13,597 bases of DNA from an uncultured Amaricoccus sp. (GTDB lineage Bacteria; Pseudomonadota; Alphaproteobacteria; Rhodobacterales; Rhodobacteraceae): contig NZ_CALLYO010000275.1 of NCBI RefSeq assembly GCF_937858865.1, positions 1 to 13,597 on the forward strand. Reading direction: 5' to 3'. Within the stretch, counting starts at the first letter, position 1, and every line of letters begins with the position of its first letter. A model generated the notes under the pieces. That model was not told the origin of the DNA. It made no database searches and saw only the letters and a list, made by a program, of their open reading frames with translations. Shown piece by piece: positions 6,245 through 13,103 of this stretch. A program made the position numbers and the translations under genes.

Positions 6245-6349
6245 TCAGGCGATGGCGATCGCGACGAGGACCACGATGACGAGCCCGACCACGGCCCAGA
6301 TGCCGCCGCGGAAGCGCTGCATGAAGTCCCGCGGATCCCTGTCGGCCAT
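6245..6349 (-). CDS. Small single-pass membrane protein (34 residues) downstream of rnd
   Basis: The frame runs from ATG at 6349 to TGA at 6245. The N-terminal half ([16 protein letters not shown]) is charged, followed by one hydrophobic helix of about 18 residues (from IWAVVG to the C-terminus), so an N-in single-span topology with the end buried in the membrane is expected. Support for translation is a near-perfect GGAGGGG ribosome-binding site three bases before the ATG and a tight 11-base gap to the end of rnd on the same strand, which suggests co-transcription. I do not recognise the family. Its size is close to the lower limit of gene callers, so it may be unannotated in relatives. Confidence 0.6.
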   Translation of the reverse strand: MADRDPRDFMQRFRGGIWAVVGLVIVVLVAIAIA

Positions 6350-6360
6350 CTTCCCCTCCG

Positions 6361-7518
6361 CTATGCGAGCGGCACCACCTTGACCGCGGCGCCGTCGGCG
6401 GCCAGCGCGATCTCGCCGCGCTTCAGGCGCAGCGCGTCGCGGCCGAAGACCTCGAGCCGCCAGCCGTGCAGCGCCGGCACGTCCGCGCCCTCGCCGGAGG
6501 CGATGGCGTCGAGCTCCGCCCCCGAGGCGATAAGCCGCTGCGCCACCCCCGCCGACTCGGCGCGCGCCTTGAGCAACACCCGCAGCAGGTCGGCGAGCGC
6601 CTCGGCCCCCGGCTTGCGGTGGTGCGCCTCGGGCGCATGCGGGATCTCCGAGGGCGGCAGCGCCTCGGCGGTGGCGACCGCGGCGAGGATGCCCTCGGCG
6701 ATCTCGCCGCGGCGCGCCTCGCGCAGCAGGAGCCGCGACTTGCCGAGATCCTCGAGCGTCCGCGGCCGGTTGGCGGCCAGCTCGAGCAGCGCGTCGTCCT
6801 TCAGGATCCGCCCGCGCGGCACGTTGCGCTCCTGCGCCAGCGTCTCGCGCAGCCGGGCGAGCTCGCGCAGCGCGGCGAGGAAGCGCGGCGCGCTCGAGCG
6901 GGTCTTGATCCGCGTCCAGGCCTCCTCCGGGTCGCTGCGGTAGGTGGCCGGATCGGTCAGCACCGCCAGCTCCTCCTCGACCCAGGCCTCGCGGCCGGTC
7001 TCGCTGAGCCGCCTGGCGAGCACCTCGTAGATGCGGCGCAGATGCGTCACGTCGGCCAGCGCATAGGCCATCTGCGCCGCGCTGAGCGGCCGCCGGCTCC
7101 AGTCGGTGAAGCGCGACGACTTGTCGACGTGGCCGTGCGCGACCTGCCGCACCAGCGTCTCGTAGCCGACCTGGTCGCCGTAGCCGCAGACCATGGCCGC
7201 GACCTGCGTGTCGAAGAAGGGCTCGGGCAGCACGCCGGCGTCGGTCTGGAAGATCTCGAGGTCCTGCCGCGCCGCGTGGAAGACCTTCACCACCCGCTTG
7301 TTGCGGAAGAGCTCGTAGAGCGGCTCGAGCGACAGCCGGTCGGAGAGCGTGTCGACGAGCACCGCCCCCTCGTCGCCCGTGCCGGGCCGGGCGAGCTGCA
7401 CCAGGCAGAGCTGGGCATAGTAGGTGCGCTCGCGCAGGAACTCCGTGTCGACCGTCACGTAGGGGCTGCTCGCGGCTTCGGCGCAGAAGCGGGCGAGCGC
7501 ATCGGTGTCCGTGATCAA
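6361..7518 (-). CDS. rnd: Ribonuclease D
   Basis: This protein of about 385 residues is a 3'-5' exoribonuclease of the DEDD-y family that trims tRNA and other stable RNA 3' ends. Exo I is VDTEF (D24, E26), Exo II is HAARQDLEIF (D86) and Exo III is the YALADV pair Y152/D156, so all four metal ligands and the tyrosine are present. An HRDC-like helical domain follows (about 210-290; WTRIKTRSSAPRFLAALREL, then RGRILKDDALLELA), and a degenerate second one lies near the C-terminus. I choose the TTG at 7518 (LITDTDALARF) because it matches the usual N-terminus. No ATG or GTG lies near, and the longer frame opening at 7752 codes for low-quality Arg/Ala/Gly-rich sequence. A GTG further upstream remains possible. 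The small membrane protein follows 11 bases downstream. Confidence 0.93.
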   Translation of the reverse strand: MITDTDALARFCAEAASSPYVTVDTEFLRERTYYAQLCLVQLARPGTGDEGAVLVDTLSDRLSLEPLYELFRNKRVVKVFHAARQDLEIFQTDAGVLPEPFFDTQVAAMVCGYGDQVGYETLVRQVAHGHVDKSSRFTDWSRRPLSAAQMAYALADVTHLRRIYEVLARRLSETGREAWVEEELAVLTDPATYRSDPEEAWTRIKTRSSAPRFLAALRELARLRETLAQERNVPRGRILKDDALLELAANRPRTLEDLGKSRLLLREARRGEIAEGILAAVATAEALPPSEIPHAPEAHHRKPGAEALADLLRVLLKARAESAGVAQRLIASGAELDAIASGEGADVPALHGWRLEVFGRDALRLKRGEIALAADGAAVKVVPLA

Positions 7519-7604
7519 GCGCCGGCCCCGCGCTCGGTGGCTGTCGTCGACAGCGTGGCAAAAACAGGCACTTGCAACGCGACTCCCTACGGAAACTGCG
7601 GCGA

Positions 7605-7633
7605 CTATTCGCACAGGCCCGGGGCCATGGCAA
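7605..7633 (-). promoter_or_regulatory. Candidate promoter of rnd
   Basis: On the minus strand, TTGCCA (7628-7633) and GAATAG (7605-7610) lie 17 bases apart. This would give a leader of about 80 bases before the TTG start. It is a consensus match only. Confidence 0.35.
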
Positions 7634-7745
7634 GGTTGCGCTCGGGCGCCGCGCGGCGCCGCGGCGCGGGCAGGGCAGGGGCGGCGATTCCCCGCCGGCC
7701 CGAACCTGCGGCCGCCGCCTTCGCCTTCCCGATCAGCCGGTTGGC

Positions 7746-7801
7746 CCGTCACGGAACGGTCACGAAACTGACGCGCAACTGTCGGTTCCGCCTCCTATGG
7801 T
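7746..7801 (+). promoter_or_regulatory. Pho box (four 11-bp repeats) and -10 box of the pst operon
   Basis: Four consecutive 11-bp units occupy 7746-7789: CCGTCACGGAA, CGGTCACGAAA, CTGACGCGCAA and CTGTCGGTTCC. The period and the C-N-G-T/A-C core match the PhoB half-site pattern (CTGTCAT plus four bases). The -10 box TATGGT (7796-7801) follows after six bases, and there is no good -35, as expected at PhoB-activated promoters where the Pho box replaces it. The operon should be induced by phosphate starvation. Confidence 0.85.
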
Positions 7802-7880
7802 GCGAGCCGTGGATCGGGCCGGGTGGCTCCGGCGACCCGGGCCCGCTCGCCTCGTGTTCACGTCCCGGAAGGAAGAGACG

Positions 7881-8930
7881 ATGAAGACCCTGAGCTCGAC
7901 CGTCGCGGCGCTGGCGCTCGCCGCGTCGCTCCCCGCCCTCGCCGCCGCCCAGTCGCGCGGCCAGATCCAGATCGCCGGATCGTCGACCGTCCTCCCCTAT
8001 GCCTCGATCGCCGCCGAGGCCTTCGGCGAGAACTTCGACTTCCCGACGCCCGTCGTCGCCTCGGGCGGCTCCTCCGCCGGCCTGCAGCAGTTCTGCGCCG
8101 GCGTCGGCCTCGACACCGTCGACATCGCCAACGCCTCGCGGCCGATCCGCGAGAGCGAGATCGAGACCTGCGCCGCCAACGGCGTGAAGGACATCATCGA
8201 GGTCCGCATCGGCTACGACGGCATCGTCTTCGCCTCGAAGACCGACGGCCCGGGCTTCACCGCCTTCACCCCCGCCCAGTGGTACCAGGCGCTCGCCGCC
8301 GAGGTCGTCAGGGACGGCGCCCTCGTGCCGAACCGGGCCAGGACCTGGGCCGAGGTCGACCCGAGCCTGCCCGCCGCCCCGATCCTCGCCTTCGTCCCCG
8401 GCACCAAGCACGGCACTCGCGAGGTCTTCGAGGAGAAGGTGATCCTGCAGGGCTGCGAGGACGCCGGCGCCCTCGCGGCGATCGCCGCGCTCAAGGGCGG
8501 CGACGAGGACGCGGCGACCGACGCCTGCGTCAAGCTGCGCACCGACGGCGCCTCGGTCGACATCGACGGCGACTATACCGAGACGCTGGCCCGCATCCAG
8601 AGCGACCCGAACGGCATCGGCGTCTTCGGCCTCGCCTTCTACGAGAACAACACCAACGTGCTGAAGGTCGCCACCATGTCGGGCGTCACGCCCTCGACCG
8701 GGACGATCGCCTCGGGCGAATACCCGGTGTCGCGCCCGCTCTTCTTCTACCTCAAGAAGGCGCACATCGGCGAGGTGCCCGGCCTCAAGGAGTTCGCCGA
8801 GTTCTTCGTCTCCGACGCGGTGGCCGGCCCGGACGGCCCGCTCGCGGCCTACGGCCTCGTCTCCGACCCCGAGCTCGCCGCGACCCAGGCCAGGCTGGCG
8901 AACGAGGAGACCCTCGACCCGGCGAGCTGA
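7881..8930 (+). CDS. pstS: Phosphate ABC transporter periplasmic binding protein
   Basis: This 349-residue protein captures inorganic phosphate in the periplasm and delivers it to PstCA. The signal peptide spans about residues 1-23 (LSSTVAALALAASLPALAAA, cut before QSRGQ). The phosphate-binding GSSTVLPY segment is at 33-40, SGGSSAGLQQFC follows near 62-73, then ANASRPI, and GTKHGTREVF supplies the next phosphate ligands. These are typical of the PstS group common in alphaproteobacteria, which carries a cysteine pair between the lobes. The ATG at 7881 follows a strong GGAAGGAAGAG. It is the first gene of the operon and is controlled by the Pho box upstream. A hairpin after the stop may raise its level over the membrane genes. 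Confidence 0.96.
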   Translation: MKTLSSTVAALALAASLPALAAAQSRGQIQIAGSSTVLPYASIAAEAFGENFDFPTPVVASGGSSAGLQQFCAGVGLDTVDIANASRPIRESEIETCAANGVKDIIEVRIGYDGIVFASKTDGPGFTAFTPAQWYQALAAEVVRDGALVPNRARTWAEVDPSLPAAPILAFVPGTKHGTREVFEEKVILQGCEDAGALAAIAALKGGDEDAATDACVKLRTDGASVDIDGDYTETLARIQSDPNGIGVFGLAFYENNTNVLKVATMSGVTPSTGTIASGEYPVSRPLFFYLKKAHIGEVPGLKEFAEFFVSDAVAGPDGPLAAYGLVSDPELAATQARLANEETLDPAS

Positions 8931-8939
8931 TCGCCTCCC

Positions 8940-8964
8940 GGCGCCTCCACCCGGCGGGGGCGCC
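8940..8964 (+). promoter_or_regulatory. Intercistronic hairpin between pstS and pstC
   Basis: Bases 8940-8948 (GGCGCCTCC) pair with 8956-8964 over nine positions including one G-T pair, leaving a 7-base loop. It lies nine bases past the pstS stop. There is no U-run. It probably protects the pstS mRNA 3' end or partly terminates, giving more binding protein than permease, a known arrangement in ABC importer operons. Confidence 0.45.
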
Positions 8965-8992
8965 TCCATCGCAGTCCGCATACGGGTGAGCC

Positions 8993-10186
8993 ATGTCCGC
9001 CGGCCTCCTCTTCCTCGTCCTGGCGATCCTGGCGGTCGCCGGATACCTGAGCGGCCGCTGGCGCGCCGCCGCCGGCGGCGACACCCGGGCGCTGCACTCG
9101 CGCACGACCTACCACGGCCTGGCGGTGGCGCTCGCCGCGCTGCTCGCCGGCATCGTCACCTTCGTCCTGCTCAACCTCCTCGCGACCGTGGCGCCGGAGA
9201 TCGGCAGCCGCTTCGTCGCGATCGCCTCGATCGCCCTCGCCCTCGCTGCCTTCGTGGCGGTCTGGGCCCGCATCACGCCGGCCTTCCGCGCCCGCAACCT
9301 CGTCGAGACGATCGTCCTCGGCCTCCTCCTCCTCGCCGCGACGGTCGCGATCTTCACCACCGCGGCGATCGTGCTCAGCCTCGTCTTCTCGACCGCCCGC
9401 TTCTTCGGCCAGTACAGCTGGAGCGAGTTCTTCTTCGGCACGGTCTGGTCGCCGGCCTTCCAGGGCGTGAGCCGGCTCGGCATGCTGCCGCTGCTCTGGG
9501 GCACGCTCTACGTCAGCGCCATCGCGCTCGCCGTCGCCGTACCGATCGGGCTCTTCACCGCCATCTTCCTGACGCAGTACGCCTCGCCCCGCTTCCGCAG
9601 GGCGGCGAAGCCGGCGATCGAGATCCTCGCCGGCATCCCGACCATCGTCTACGGCCTCTTCGCGCTCGTCACCGTCGGGCCGATCCTGCGCGACTGGTTC
9701 GCCCAGCCGACCGGGCTCGGCTCCTCCTCCGCCTCGGTGATGACCGCGGGCCTCGTCATGGGGATCATGCTCATCCCCTTCGTCTCCTCGCTCTCGGACG
9801 ACATCATCACCGCCGTGCCGCGCGCCATGCGCGAGGGCTCGCTCGGCCTCGGCGCCACCCAGTCCGAGACGATCCGCCGCGTCATCATCCCGGCGGCGCT
9901 CCCCGGCATCGTCGGCGCCGTCCTGCTCGCCGCCTCGCGCGCCATCGGCGAGACGATGATCGTCGTGCTCGGCGCCGGCGCCGCGGCGCAGCTCTCGCTC
10001 AACCCGTTCGAGGCGATGACGACGATCACGGTGAAGATCGTCAGCCAGCTGACCGGCGACACCGACTTCAACTCGCCCGAGACGCTCGTCGCCTTCGCCC
10101 TCGGCATCACCCTCTTCGTGCTGACCCTCGGCATGAACGTCCTCGCCCTCTACATCGTGCGCCGCTACCGGGAGCAGTACGAATGA
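8993..10186 (+). CDS. pstC: Phosphate ABC transporter permease PstC, long form
   Basis: This 397-residue inner-membrane protein pairs with PstA to form the phosphate channel. About eight hydrophobic segments are visible (roughly 2-19, 43-63, 73-92, 104-132, 167-194, 248-270, 302-330 and 363-389). The C-terminal part is the standard permease: the conserved [15 protein letters not shown] at 211-225 and the PstB-contacting EAA-like loop [15 protein letters not shown] at 280-294. It is about 80 residues longer than the 319-residue E. coli protein, with two or three additional N-terminal helices, as is usual in alphaproteobacteria. The ATG at 8993 has GGGTGAG upstream. It overlaps pstA by four bases. 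Confidence 0.95.
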   Translation: MSAGLLFLVLAILAVAGYLSGRWRAAAGGDTRALHSRTTYHGLAVALAALLAGIVTFVLLNLLATVAPEIGSRFVAIASIALALAAFVAVWARITPAFRARNLVETIVLGLLLLAATVAIFTTAAIVLSLVFSTARFFGQYSWSEFFFGTVWSPAFQGVSRLGMLPLLWGTLYVSAIALAVAVPIGLFTAIFLTQYASPRFRRAAKPAIEILAGIPTIVYGLFALVTVGPILRDWFAQPTGLGSSSASVMTAGLVMGIMLIPFVSSLSDDIITAVPRAMREGSLGLGATQSETIRRVIIPAALPGIVGAVLLAASRAIGETMIVVLGAGAAAQLSLNPFEAMTTITVKIVSQLTGDTDFNSPETLVAFALGITLFVLTLGMNVLALYIVRRYREQYE

Positions 10187-11520
10187 CCGACGCGACCTTC
10201 GTCCCCGCGGCGCTCGACCCGGAGCGCCGCGCCGCGCTGACGCGCCGCCGCTACGCCGCCGAGAAGCGCTTCCGCCTCTACGGCGTCGGCGCCATCGGCG
10301 TCTCCATCGCCGCCCTCGTGCTCCTGCTCGTCTCGGTGCTGGGCGGCGGCCTGCCCGCCTTCACCCAGACCTTCGTCCGCGCCCAGATCTACCTCGACCC
10401 GGCGGTGCTCGACCCCTCCGGGACGCGCGACCCCGACGGGATCAGGAAGGTCCTGACCTTCGCCTACGCCCCGCTGATCAAGCGCTCGCTCGAGACCGCC
10501 ACGGCCGAGCTCCAGCCGACGGTCCCCGGCATCACCCCGGCGCTCCTCGCCGGCATGGTCTCGGACGGCGCCCCGGCGCAGCTCCGCAACTACGTGATCG
10601 CCAACCCGGACAGCATCGGCGAGACGGTCGAGTTCGAGTTCCTGGCCAACGGCCGCATCGACCAGTACGTGAAGGGCAACATCACCCGCGAGAGCTCGGC
10701 CGGCGACGCCCGCCTCGACCCGGCCCAGCTCGACGCCGCCGACCGGCTCCTCGAGGCCGGCGTGATGGAGCTGCGCTTCAACCCGGCCTTCATCACCAAC
10801 CCCGACGCCTCGGAGAACCGCCCCGAGGCGGCCGGGCTCGGCGTGGCGCTGATCGGCTCGGCCTACATGATGCTGATCGTGCTGGTGCTCTCGCTGCCGA
10901 TCGGCGTCGCCGCCTCGATCTACCTCGAGGAGTTCGCCGCGAAGAGCTGGCTGACCGACGTGATCGAGGTGAACATCTCGAACCTCGCCGCCGTGCCCTC
11001 GATCGTCTTCGGCATCCTCGGCCTCGCCTTCTTCATCAACTTCATGAACCTGCCGATGTCGGCCCCGATCGTCGGCGGCCTGGTGCTGACGCTGATGACG
11101 CTGCCGACGATCATCATCGCCACCCGCGCCGCGCTGAAGTCGGTGCCGCCCTCGATCAAGGAGGCGGCGCTCGGCGTCGGCGCCTCGAAGATGCAGGCGA
11201 TCTTCCACCACGTGCTGCCGCTCGCCATGCCGGGCATCCTGACCGGCACCATCATCGGCCTCGCCCAGGCGCTCGGCGAGACGGCGCCGCTCCTGCTCAT
11301 CGGCATGGTCGCCTTCGTGAAGGACTTCCCCGCCGGCCTGCCGGACGGCCTCTTCGACCCGGCGACCGCCCTGCCGGTGCAGGTCTACAACTTCACCCAG
11401 CGCGCCGACCCCGCCTTCGTCGAGCGGGCCTCGGGCGCGATCATCGTGCTCCTCGTCTTCCTGGTGGCCATGAACACCGTCGCGATCGTCCTGCGCCAGA
11501 AGCTCGAGCGGACCTGGTAG
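10183..11520 (+). CDS. pstA: Phosphate ABC transporter permease PstA with DUF3333-type periplasmic insert
   Basis: This 445-residue protein is the second channel subunit. Residues 1-32 are a basic cytoplasmic lead, 33-53 a first helix, and about 55-215 a soluble, probably periplasmic domain absent from E. coli PstA. This corresponds to the DUF3333 N-terminal extension known in alphaproteobacterial PstA. The permease core follows, with [20 protein letters not shown] at 265-284 and the EAA loop [16 protein letters not shown] at 325-340, then [13 protein letters not shown] and GETAPLLL. The start overlaps the pstC stop as ATGA. Its TAG stop is embedded in the pstB ribosome-binding site, so both junctions imply translational coupling. 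Confidence 0.95.
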   Translation: MTDATFVPAALDPERRAALTRRRYAAEKRFRLYGVGAIGVSIAALVLLLVSVLGGGLPAFTQTFVRAQIYLDPAVLDPSGTRDPDGIRKVLTFAYAPLIKRSLETATAELQPTVPGITPALLAGMVSDGAPAQLRNYVIANPDSIGETVEFEFLANGRIDQYVKGNITRESSAGDARLDPAQLDAADRLLEAGVMELRFNPAFITNPDASENRPEAAGLGVALIGSAYMMLIVLVLSLPIGVAASIYLEEFAAKSWLTDVIEVNISNLAAVPSIVFGILGLAFFINFMNLPMSAPIVGGLVLTLMTLPTIIIATRAALKSVPPSIKEAALGVGASKMQAIFHHVLPLAMPGILTGTIIGLAQALGETAPLLLIGMVAFVKDFPAGLPDGLFDPATALPVQVYNFTQRADPAFVERASGAIIVLLVFLVAMNTVAIVLRQKLERTW

Positions 11521-11531
11521 GAGGGAAACGG

Positions 11532-12365
11532 ATGACTCTCGCGGATCAGCAGCTAAGGTATCGTCCCATGGACGCCGTCGCCCCCGCCCTCGCCGAAAGG
11601 CCGCAGGCCGCCGAGAAGGTGCGCGCCCGCGACGTCTCGGTCTTCTACGGCGAGAAGCAGGCGCTCTTCGGCGTCGACCTCGACATCCCGCGCAACAAGG
11701 TGACCGCGCTCATCGGCCCCTCGGGCTGCTGCAAGTCGACCTTCCTGCGCTGCATCAACCGGATGAACGACACCATCCCGACCGCACGCGTCACCGGCTC
11801 GATCATCCTCGACGACGTCGACATCTACAGCCCGGCGATCGACGTCGTCGAGCTGCGCGCCCGCGTCGGCATGGTCTTCCAGAAGCCCAACCCCTTCCCG
11901 AAGTCGATCTTCGAGAACGTCGCCTACGGCCCCCGCATCCACGGCATGACCCGCTCGAAGCCCGAGCTCGAGCAGCTGGTGCAGGGCTCGCTCCGCCGCG
12001 CCGGCCTCTGGAACGAGGTCAAGGACCGCCTGCACGAGCCCGGCACCGGCCTCTCCGGCGGCCAGCAGCAGCGCCTCTGCATCGCCCGCGCCATCGCCAC
12101 CCGCCCCGAGGTCCTCCTGATGGACGAGCCCTGCTCGGCCCTCGACCCGATCGCCACCGCGGTGATCGAGGAGCTGATCGACGAGCTCCGGCAGAACTTC
12201 ACCATCGTCATCGTCACCCACTCGATGCAGCAGGCCGCCCGCGTCAGCCAGCAGACCGCCTTCTTCCACCTCGGTAAGCTCATCGAACACGGCGAGACGC
12301 CCGACATCTTCTCCAACCCGCGCGAGAAGCAGACCGAGGACTATATCACCGGCAAGATCGGCTGA
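11532..12365 (+). CDS. pstB: Phosphate ABC transporter ATPase PstB, with unusual Walker A
   Basis: This 277-residue cytoplasmic ATPase drives phosphate import and, with PhoU/PhoR, relays phosphate status. Motifs: Q-loop [13 protein letters not shown] (Q117), ABC signature [14 protein letters not shown] (174-187), Walker [14 protein letters not shown] (194-206, D198, E199) and switch H230 in IVTHSMQQA. Walker A reads GPSGCCKST (62-70): the glycine directly before the lysine is Cys67, where the family has GPSGCGKST. The codon is TGC and would need only one base change from GGC. Everything else is intact and the frame is clean. The start at 11532 has an ideal AGGAGGG at 11519-11525; the ATG at 11568 is a weaker alternative. 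No phoU follows. Confidence 0.95.
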   Translation: MTLADQQLRYRPMDAVAPALAERPQAAEKVRARDVSVFYGEKQALFGVDLDIPRNKVTALIGPSGCCKSTFLRCINRMNDTIPTARVTGSIILDDVDIYSPAIDVVELRARVGMVFQKPNPFPKSIFENVAYGPRIHGMTRSKPELEQLVQGSLRRAGLWNEVKDRLHEPGTGLSGGQQQRLCIARAIATRPEVLLMDEPCSALDPIATAVIEELIDELRQNFTIVIVTHSMQQAARVSQQTAFFHLGKLIEHGETPDIFSNPREKQTEDYITGKIG

Positions 12366-12393
12366 CCCGCCCCGCCCCGCCCACGTCACAGCA

Positions 12394-12420
12394 TGTCACA
12401 GCTGGGTCCCCTCCCTCGTC
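12394..12420 (+). promoter_or_regulatory. ECF41-type sigma factor promoter of the CMD gene
   Basis: TGTCACA (12394-12400), a spacer of exactly 16 bases and CGTC (12417-12420) match the published ECF41 target promoter as I remember it (-35 TGTCACA, -10 CGTC). The start would be near 12427, with a short leader to the ATG at 12455. ECF41 promoters characteristically precede carboxymuconolactone decarboxylase, oxidoreductase or epimerase genes next to the sigma gene, exactly this context. Confidence 0.8.
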
Positions 12421-12454
12421 ATATGGTCGGAACCAGCGAAAGGAACCCGATCCC

Positions 12455-12913
12455 ATGACCGCGAAACTCGACGTGCTCGCCGCCGCCCCCGCCCTGATGA
12501 AGCAGTGGCGGGCGATGTCCCAGGCCGTCAACGGCAGCCTGGAGCCGAGCCTGGTCGAACTCGTCAAGATCCGCGCCTCGCAGATCAACGGCTGCGCCAA
12601 CTGCCTCAACATGCACACCGCCGAGGCGCGCGCCCAAGGCGAGAGCGAGCAGCGCCTCGATGTCCTCGCCGCCTGGCGCGAGGCGCCCCTCTACACCGAC
12701 CGCGAGCGCGCCGCCCTCGCCTGGACCGAGGCCCTGACCCGCCTCTCCGAAGGGCACACCCAGGAAGCGGCCTACCAGGCGCTCGCGGCGCACTTCTCCG
12801 CGGAGGAGCAGGTGGCCCTCACCCTCGTCATCAACGTCATCAACGGCTGGAACCGCCTCGCGGTCGGCTTCGGCACCTGGCTCGAGCAGCCGCCGCGCCG
12901 GAGCGTTGCGTGA
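12455..12913 (+). CDS. Carboxymuconolactone decarboxylase/AhpD-like family protein (ECF41-linked type)
   Basis: This 152-residue, all-helical cytoplasmic protein has the AhpD core. LVELVKIRASQINGC leads into the CxxC pair C47/C50 and H54 in NGCANCLNMHT, the redox-active/proton-relay site used by AhpD-type alkylhydroperoxidases. Further on lie RERAALAWTEALTRL and the ALTLVINVINGWNRLAVG helix. The family (Pfam CMD) includes decarboxylases and peroxidases; with CxxC-x3-H, a thiol-dependent peroxidase or disulfide role is more likely than decarboxylation, but the substrate is unknown. It is preceded by an ECF41 promoter and an AAAGGA ribosome-binding site 11-12 bases before the ATG. Its TGA overlaps the GTG of what was the ECF41 sigma gene. 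Confidence 0.93.
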   Translation: MTAKLDVLAAAPALMKQWRAMSQAVNGSLEPSLVELVKIRASQINGCANCLNMHTAEARAQGESEQRLDVLAAWREAPLYTDRERAALAWTEALTRLSEGHTQEAAYQALAAHFSAEEQVALTLVINVINGWNRLAVGFGTWLEQPPRRSVA

Positions 12914-13012
12914 CGGGCGAGACCGCCCGGCAGCTGGCGGCCGCGGCCTGAAGGCAAGGCCACGGCCATCTACCTGATGCGCAACCCCGACAATCTCGCC
13001 CACCTGCACTGA
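12910..13012 (+). pseudogene. Remnant of an ECF41 (SigJ-like) sigma factor gene, internally deleted
   Basis: The CMD stop overlaps a GTG (GTGA at 12910-12913) that opens 13 codons (VTGETARQLAAAA) and stops at 12949-12951. In another frame, 12953-13012 reads GKATAIYLMRNPDNLAHLH and then TGA. This closely resembles the C-terminal end of ECF41 sigma factors, whose SnoaL-like extension finishes with a conserved 'xIYxxRNPDKLxHL' pattern; here K is N. The roughly 280 residues between (sigma regions 2 and 4 and most of the SnoaL domain) are missing. The position directly behind a CMD gene with an ECF41 promoter is that of the intact sigma gene in other bacteria. The simplest reading is an internal deletion with a frame change. 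The N-terminal piece alone is not diagnostic. Confidence 0.65.
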
Positions 13013-13103
13013 CCGCGCGCGCCCCGCAGCGGCGCCGCGGTGGCGCCTGCTTCGCGCCCCATGCTAGGCTTCCCCCCGGGTGCCCGGGCCGACCGGAGGG
13101 ACG

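Larger units (their letters stand above)
7519..7880. other. Divergent intergenic region between rnd and pstS
   Basis: These 362 bases carry control elements rather than a gene. From left to right they hold the rnd leader with the inverted repeat GCTGTCG-T-CGACAGC (7540-7554), a candidate rnd promoter (7605-7633), a perfect 16-bp G+C palindrome (7645-7660, core GGCGCC on each side), the Pho box and -10 of pstS, and a pstS leader of about 70 bases. Open frames crossing it have no recognisable content. Confidence 0.7.

Noticed and set aside
7645..7660. 16-bp perfect palindrome built on GGCGCC
   Set aside because: In a G/C-only stretch such a palindrome arises easily; no placement relative to either promoter suggests a function.
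7749..8981. 410-codon minus-strand frame
   Set aside because: Antisense shadow of pstS; composition typical of high-G+C mirror frames.
8986..10182. N-terminal 399 codons in phase with pstA
   Set aside because: Overlaps pstC in another frame and is Arg/Pro-rich; pstA starts at the ATGA overlap at 10183.
12385..12404. Second Pho box upstream of the CMD gene
   Set aside because: The GTCACAGC copies are 10 bp apart, not 11, and only two are present; the ECF41 promoter explains the second copy better.
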